64,000 nucleotides of DNA from the NCBI GenBank assembly GCA_037783545.1, contig JBBELK010000298.1:4960001-5024000 (forward strand). The letters run 5' to 3'. A program made the position numbers and the translations under genes. The notes under the pieces are model-generated. The model saw nothing but the letters and a program-made list of their open reading frames with translations. It ran no database searches and had not been told where the DNA came from. The number at the start of each line of letters is the position of its first letter. The first letter of the stretch is position 1. Shown one piece after another: positions 61,201 to 64,000 of the stretch. The stretch is from Henricia sp. BOLD:AAB3569 (Eukaryota > Echinodermata > Asteroidea > Spinulosida > Echinasteridae).

Positions 61201-63774
61201 TCGATCCCCTCCCTCTTCCTACTCTTTGTAGAACCATGAAAATGTTGACAACTTTGGACGGCCCCTTACTGTATAAACCCGATAAATTTTGGAAAGAATT
61301 CCATACTCGGACATCACAATTTTTTCCTTAAAATGGCTTATTAAGCATCAACAAGTGCAAATCTAATGGCAAAAAAAACCAAAATTTGGAAGGAAAACAT
61401 TTGAAGATTTTACTAGGAAAAACTTAAGTTGCCTTATAGGTTTAGCGCAGGAGGGTTTGTGACATCTGAATTGTAAATTATTTCCTACATTTTTTAAAAG
61501 CAGTTTATGCACATTACTTATGCGTGTGTATGATGGCAAATCAACCTGCAAATAACCTTTGTACTTTTTATACTAGAATAACGTTGTATACAGAGTTCTT
61601 GCCATCCAAAATGAGAGGAATATGTGTGGTATTCACAGCAGTAAGTATTTATTAATTTTTCTGTTCATATATGGGAGATATAATTAACACTTTTCTGGTG
61701 GTATGGTATAAAAGTGTTTCTTTACTTGTTAGTGTAATTTTTTCAATGTTTTTAAAAAGGATATCTGGTTAATAAATGTTTAATCCAAATACGTGTACTT
61801 CTCAATCCTCCAAAATCAATATGATTTTTTTGTTTTTTTACACATCCTTAAGGTTAAATATTAAACATCTTTAACTTTTAATAGCCATATTGACCAGCAT
61901 TTGTATACTGTATGATATACGACATGTACAACTTCATGCCCAAAAACCTGCCATGAAAATGCCATATCACAGATTACCATCGAGAATATATTTATATCCA
62001 TAGAAAAAACATACATACTGATACATACATGACTAAATTTAGGAGTGCTCAGTGATCGAGATGTTGAGTGCAGCGTGTGTTATTTAAAAATTTCAAGGGT
62101 GTTGGCCACACTTGGCCACTGTTGGCATTAGGCTTCAGGCTGCTTGTGGCAAATATGGTCATTAAATTAGGGTTAAATTCAGTGAGAACAGCTCATAAAA
62201 CCATCCTTGATAGGTACTTTTGGTTTAGTGGTTCTGCCTTCTGGCCATAAAAATTGACTCAATTTAATTCTTGGGTGAAAAAAAAGATAGAAAATGCAAG
62301 TACATTTAAACTTTTCTGTCCAATATTTAATCACAAAAACACTTTCCACTTGAGTTGATTCTGTGGTTTTCAGTGTCATTTTAATTTGAAATTCCACACC
62401 GTTTTTTTTTTCCGAAGTGAATCTAGCTTTATAGTGTCCATTTGCTCCTTAATTATTTACCGTACATCTAAACTGCCCTGTATTGAAAAATGGTCTTTAT
62501 GTGCATGCATCTCCTTTTGCACAAATTTGGTTTTGTAATGATGCCAAAAGTCACCTAATTCAAATAGTATTTGACGTCCGACCCCATGCCTATGATGAGT
62601 GTGCATAATATGTAAACCTTTATCACGGTGTGGCCATCATTCATTCTCCCATATTAACGTTACTACAGAAAGGCTTGCGGGAAAAATAGTTTGGTCCCAT
62701 GTTGAAATTGTCGTGTGTGCATAACAATGGCATTGCGTAGCATGACCAAGCAAGCAACGGGAGATAAAGCACACTAACGCACTAGCATGCAGATGCATAG
62801 AACAAGACGAAGATGGGCATACCATGATAAAGCTCTCTGCCAGGCATGTTTTGGTTTGGTGTGATGTAAGACGGCGCATTAAGCCCGCCGCACACGTGAG
62901 GTTGTTTGCTGAGCAAACGACCTCACGTGTGCGGTGAAATTTTGCTGCGTTTTTTGCCTCTCTATTACATGTTTGATTTCTTTTGCCTCGCGTGGCCAAA
63001 ATCTCACCGTGTGCGGGGGTGCTGAGCCAAGTGCTGAGCTAAAATGAATGTAGCTGGCCAATTAAAACCGTCCTCTATTCACGAGCGCGGGCACTGCACA
63101 GGTCATTAAACTTTTGCTAAAGTGTGGTGACCTTGGCGGGGTTCGCGCGCACGCTCGCTGTTTTCGAATCGCGCGCGTGATTTTAATTGGCCAGCTACAT
63201 TCATTTTAGCTCATCACCCCCGCACACGGTGAGATTTTGGCCACGCGAGGCAAAAGAAATCAAACATGTTAGATTTTTGTCTCACGGCCTCGTGAGGCAA
63301 AAAATGCAGCAAAATTTATCTGCACACGTGAGCCAAGTGCTGAGCAAACGGCCACGAATGACCGTTTGCTCAGCAAATGACCTCACGTGTGCAGCGGGCT
63401 TTACAGAGATGCCAACAATTGTTTCAGCCAATTTCGATCAGTATATAATGCATAGCTTCAAATGTGGGGTTTAAATAGGGCTTGGGTTTAATTTATACAA
63501 TTGTGTCCAAAGCGAGTGCCCCGTGGCAAATTACTCTTTTTCAAATTGCAATGTTGGCATCTCTGACATTTAAAGTAGTGCTAATGTGACAGGATCTTAC
63601 TGTCATCTGTGCTTGAATTATTCATGTCATTTTGCTTTCCACCTGTAGGTATTCTGGGCCATGGGTACAGTGATCGAGGTGGTTCTTGCACTCATCGTTA
63701 TGCCCAGGCTAGGCTGGCATTACCTACTGTTGTTCTCTGCTTTCCCAGTCTTAGTCTTCGTTATTTCTTGTAAG
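43047..63774 (+). CDS. SVOP: SVOP-like major facilitator transporter, first six coding exons, 3' partial
   Basis: The exons are 43047-43260, 46514-46599, 50249-50419, 60285-60409, 61577-61640 and 63649-63774, all phase-matched. They encode about 262 residues of a roughly 550-residue family. SVOP (synaptic vesicle 2-related protein) belongs to the SV2 branch of the major facilitator superfamily, with 12 membrane spans and a cytoplasmic N-terminus; its substrate is unsettled. Visible signatures are the family word [20 protein letters not shown] in the first span, [11 protein letters not shown] (loop 2-3 MFS motif), [11 protein letters not shown] in span 4, [10 protein letters not shown] and VFWAMG. 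The N-terminal 70 residues are acidic and unlike other species. The rest lies past the right edge. SVOPL is a possible alternative name. Confidence 0.93.
43768..44340. repeat. 95-bp direct duplication around a SINE
   Basis: AGCTTAATTCTGATGCACT with following ACATACTTCCCTTMACATGC-type sequence occurs at 43776-43866 and again at 44258-44340. The SINE at 43900-44238 and about 30 bases of spacer lie between. It is too long for a normal target duplication, so it may be a tandem duplication that was later interrupted. Confidence 0.7.
43900..44238 (+). mobile_element. tRNA-derived SINE in SVOP-like intron 1
   Basis: The head has GGCCGATTGGCTTGGGTCAC (A-box region) and GTTGCGGGTTTGAAAC (B box). The body has GCCCTTGAGCAAAGCACTTA, a common SINE word, and the tail ends in AATAATAATTAG. 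Confidence 0.75.
44341..45773. other. SVOP-like intron 1, middle part
   Basis: No exon was recognised. A segment ending CATTCATGGCTGAATAAATA at about 44740 resembles the 3' end of a retroposon. A repeat at 45111-45440 (TTAAAGGAGTATGTCCGGAT) is shared with the P element intron 2. A patch at 45620-45740 repeats the words CATTTCGCCC and CACTTCGTCC seen at 15230 and 52480. Confidence 0.45.
45774..46215. mobile_element. Foldback element with CTCCTAAAAAAAGTTC ends, copy 1
   Basis: The left end CTCCTAAAAAAAGTTCAG and right end CGAACTTGTTTTTAGGAG are inverted, with arms of about 150 bases (AAGTTTGACTGA, TGTCATTTGTTATGAT). The centre has GTGCATTCCTC/GAGGAATGCAC pairing. A second, 3'-truncated copy lies at 57092-57482. 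Confidence 0.75.
46350..46406 (+). repeat. G-rich tract before SVOP-like exon 2
   Basis: Runs of G (GGGGAGGGGGGTGGGGGAGG) over about 50 bases could form a G-quadruplex in RNA or DNA. It lies about 110 bases before the exon 2 acceptor. Confidence 0.8.
46514..46599 (+). CDS. SVOP: SVOP-like exon 2
   Basis: The acceptor is TCTTTCGTCAG and the donor is TGCTGG|GTTAGT. It encodes [17 protein letters not shown], the family hallmark just before span 1, and the first half of span 1 (ISVLVGFCW). Confidence 0.92.
47140..47371. repeat. Foldback repeat with ACCCGGGTTAA words
   Basis: TTACCCGGGTTAAGTGGC pairs with GCCACTTAACCCGGGTAA at 47154-47202. Related words (ACCCGGGTAAG, GGGTTAAATTTAACCCGGG) occur at 48780-48900, possibly the other end of a larger element that includes 47140-48930. 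Confidence 0.5.
47372..47690. mobile_element. hAT-type MITE
   Basis: The left end CAGGCCCGTAACCAGGGGGG and right end GCAAAACTCGCTGGTTACAG are inverted. The internal GCGGAACGGGGAGTTCCGCT matches the hAT remnant at 21273-21420. It has no transposase. Confidence 0.72.
47691..50248. other. SVOP-like intron 2, 3' part
   Basis: No exon was seen. It holds a fragment of the palindromic TTAA-family MITE at 49022-49093 (GGAGCTGCGTATTTCGTGGC) and two copies of AAAACAAAGGCTG at 48369 and 48420. Frames on either strand here, including the 234-codon minus-strand one at 49966-50670, show no homology. Confidence 0.5.
50249..50419 (+). CDS. SVOP: SVOP-like exon 3
   Basis: The acceptor is CCGACTACAG and the donor is CGAACG|GTGAGT. 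It encodes the second half of span 1 ([13 protein letters not shown]), the extracellular loop with LERW, span 2 ([16 protein letters not shown]) and the MFS loop DKHGRRT. A very C-rich tract begins 40 bases after its donor. Confidence 0.94.
50459..50566 (+). repeat. C-rich tract after the SVOP-like exon 3 donor
   Basis: About 108 bases with roughly 70 percent C, including a run of 14 C and about four units of CCCCAAGCGC. It starts 40 bases inside intron 3. The complementary strand could form G-quadruplexes. Confidence 0.85.
50567..51914. other. SVOP-like intron 3, 5' part
   Basis: No exon, RNA gene or complete transposon was recognised. It contains simple ACATGTAC words and a short CpG-rich patch near 50700-50900. 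Confidence 0.45.
52684..53103 (-). pseudogene. Transposase fragment, pogo/Tigger DDE type
   Basis: 139 codons on the minus strand. [20 protein letters not shown] matches the conserved FTVVLA..A.G.KLPPMVI segment that follows the first catalytic Asp in jerky/pogo transposases. The sequence before it continues in another frame (53104-53160) and the C-terminal half is not recognisable, so it is broken. Confidence 0.8.
53400..53543. mobile_element. 144-bp MITE nested in the Tigger-like element
   Basis: The left end GGGCTGCGTTCCACTCATGC pairs with the right end GCGTATTTGGAACGAAGCCC imperfectly. Inside, CGAACGTTGGCAACGTTCGC is palindromic. Its left end resembles 39772-39800. Confidence 0.65.
54260..54420 (+). 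repeat. SINE remnant with tRNA-like B box
   Basis: GACGTCGTGAGGTCGTGGGT followed by TCGAGTCCCACCCGAGCAC looks like the 3' half of a tRNA-derived head. It is followed by a SINE-like body. The A-box half is not recognisable, so I do not call a tRNA gene. Confidence 0.5.
54421..57091. other. SVOP-like intron 3, middle part
   Basis: AT-rich DNA without a recognised exon. Around 56145-56300 there are inverted words (ACTTACCGAGACGA, AACTTTTCCCGAGACGAA) hinting at a foldback element. The GCACTACTGGTAGTCC segment at 56505 is also repeat-like. Confidence 0.4.
57092..57482. mobile_element. Foldback element with CTCC-AAAAAAAGTTC end, copy 2 (right end lost)
   Basis: It starts CTCCTCAAAAAAAGTTCGGA and shares AAGTCAAGTTTGACTGACGA, TGGAAAGCCCTGTTATTCCT and the GTGCATTCCC/GGGAATGCAC core with copy 1 at 45774-46215. 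The right arm stops after ATCACTGTGAAGACGAATAA. Confidence 0.7.
57582..57713. mobile_element. Complete palindromic MITE with TTAA target duplication (132 bp)
   Basis: The ends are AGGCACAGGCTCGTCAGCAA and its exact complement. TTAA flanks lie at 57578-57581 and 57714-57717. Almost the whole element folds back (GCGCGCCTGCCAAATTCGTG against CACACATTTGGCGGGCGCGC). Partial copies lie at 993-1085 and 49022-49093. Confidence 0.88.
57718..60284. other. SVOP-like intron 3, 3' part
   Basis: AT-rich, with simple repeats and short ACATGTA words. A segment at 58990-59170 reads on the minus strand like the 3' end of a retroposon (TTTTTGTGTACATGTATTTT). No exon or RNA gene was recognised. Confidence 0.4.
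60285..60409 (+). CDS. SVOP: SVOP-like exon 4
   Basis: The acceptor is TACTATTTCAG and the donor is CAGTC|GTAAGT. It encodes span 3 ([16 protein letters not shown]) and span 4 with [16 protein letters not shown], a strongly conserved family segment. The preceding intron is 9.9 kb. Confidence 0.94.
60689..61012. mobile_element. Harbinger-like MITE, copy 3
   Basis: The ends are GGCCAAACAAAATAAATGGT and its complement, with TTA target duplication at 60686-60688 and 61013-61015. It is 324 bp and shares AGGTAGGTAGGTAGGAAAAT with copies 1 and 2. Confidence 0.82.
61577..61640 (+). CDS. SVOP: SVOP-like exon 5
   Basis: The acceptor is TTTATACTAG and the donor is ACAGCA|GTAAGT. It encodes [19 protein letters not shown], the conserved TEF.P...R motif after span 4, and the start of span 5. 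Confidence 0.92.
61641..62881. other. SVOP-like intron 5, 5' part
   Basis: AT-rich. No exon, RNA gene or complete repeat element was recognised. Confidence 0.45.
62882..63400. mobile_element. Long foldback element with TTA target duplication (519 bp)
   Basis: The ends are AGCCCGCCGCACACGTGAGG and its near-complement, flanked by TTA at 62879-62881 and 63401-63403. The arms extend over 200 bases (GGCCAAAATCTCACCGTGTG and AATGAATGTAGCTGGCCAAT with complements). Short frames appear because the arms are GC-rich, not because they code. Confidence 0.85.
63649..63774 (+). CDS. SVOP: SVOP-like exon 6
   Basis: The acceptor is TCCACCTGTAG and the donor is TGTAAG|GTAAGA. It encodes [19 protein letters not shown], then [20 protein letters not shown], spanning the end of span 5 and span 6. 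The next exon lies off the right edge. Confidence 0.92.
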
Positions 63775-64000
63775 GTAAGAGAAGTCGTCGTTAGGACTTG
63801 GCCAGTTCGAATCCCATTAGATCATTTGCAAATGTTTTTTTGACTGATTACAATGAATAGCATCTAGTGTATACTGACGTACTTCCTGATCAACAATTTT
63901 TCCCTCTGTTGGCCGCGTGAGGGCACTGTTCAAAACAGATGCATGCAACTGTCACGGCCATTATCGGCTGCGGATTTGGTCGCCAAAGCGATAGAGGTGG

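Noticed and set aside
62637-63474. Open frames of 60-120 codons on both strands
   Set aside because: They are mirror images created by the two arms of the foldback element at 62882-63400.

Overview
This is animal nuclear DNA, most likely from a marine invertebrate deuterostome (echinoderm- or hemichordate-like). The reasons are compact exons with GT-AG introns, many small foldback repeats, tRNA-derived SINEs, and an abundance of the words ACATGTAC and TAGGCCTA. The exact taxon is inference. I see no prokaryotic, viral or organellar genes.

Region 1 (1-11578, + strand) holds the 3' nine coding exons of a gamma-glutamyltransferase gene. The 5' exons lie off the window. Every exon joins in frame at consensus splice sites, and the catalytic Thr and substrate-binding residues are present. 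Its introns hold SINEs and MITEs.

Region 2 (11579-43046) has no host gene I can recognise and is dominated by transposable elements. Two copies of a 1910-bp non-autonomous transposon with 9-bp target duplications (MULE-like) lie here. The first (16607-18516) is uninterrupted. The second (22270-35109) is split by a 10,922-bp P-family transposon (23907-34828) with 35-bp perfect terminal inverted repeats and an 8-bp target duplication (GCTGCATG). The P element carries an intact three-exon gene for a THAP-domain transposase of 909 residues (24525-30295). It also carries about 4.5 kb of 3' non-coding DNA full of smaller nested elements. Around these lie a mariner-like foldback element, a paired SINE, a broken hAT transposase, a TTAA-type element and a 93-bp derivative of the MULE-like family.

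Region 3 (43047-64000, + strand) holds the first six coding exons of an SVOP-like major facilitator transporter gene. It starts at a well-placed ATG and runs off the right edge. Its introns carry a Tigger/pogo-like remnant, hAT and TTAA MITEs, a Harbinger MITE, SINEs and G/C-rich tracts.

The two host genes have the same orientation, and nothing in the sequence suggests that they work together. The most notable object is the large, apparently intact P element nested in a near-pristine MULE-like element.
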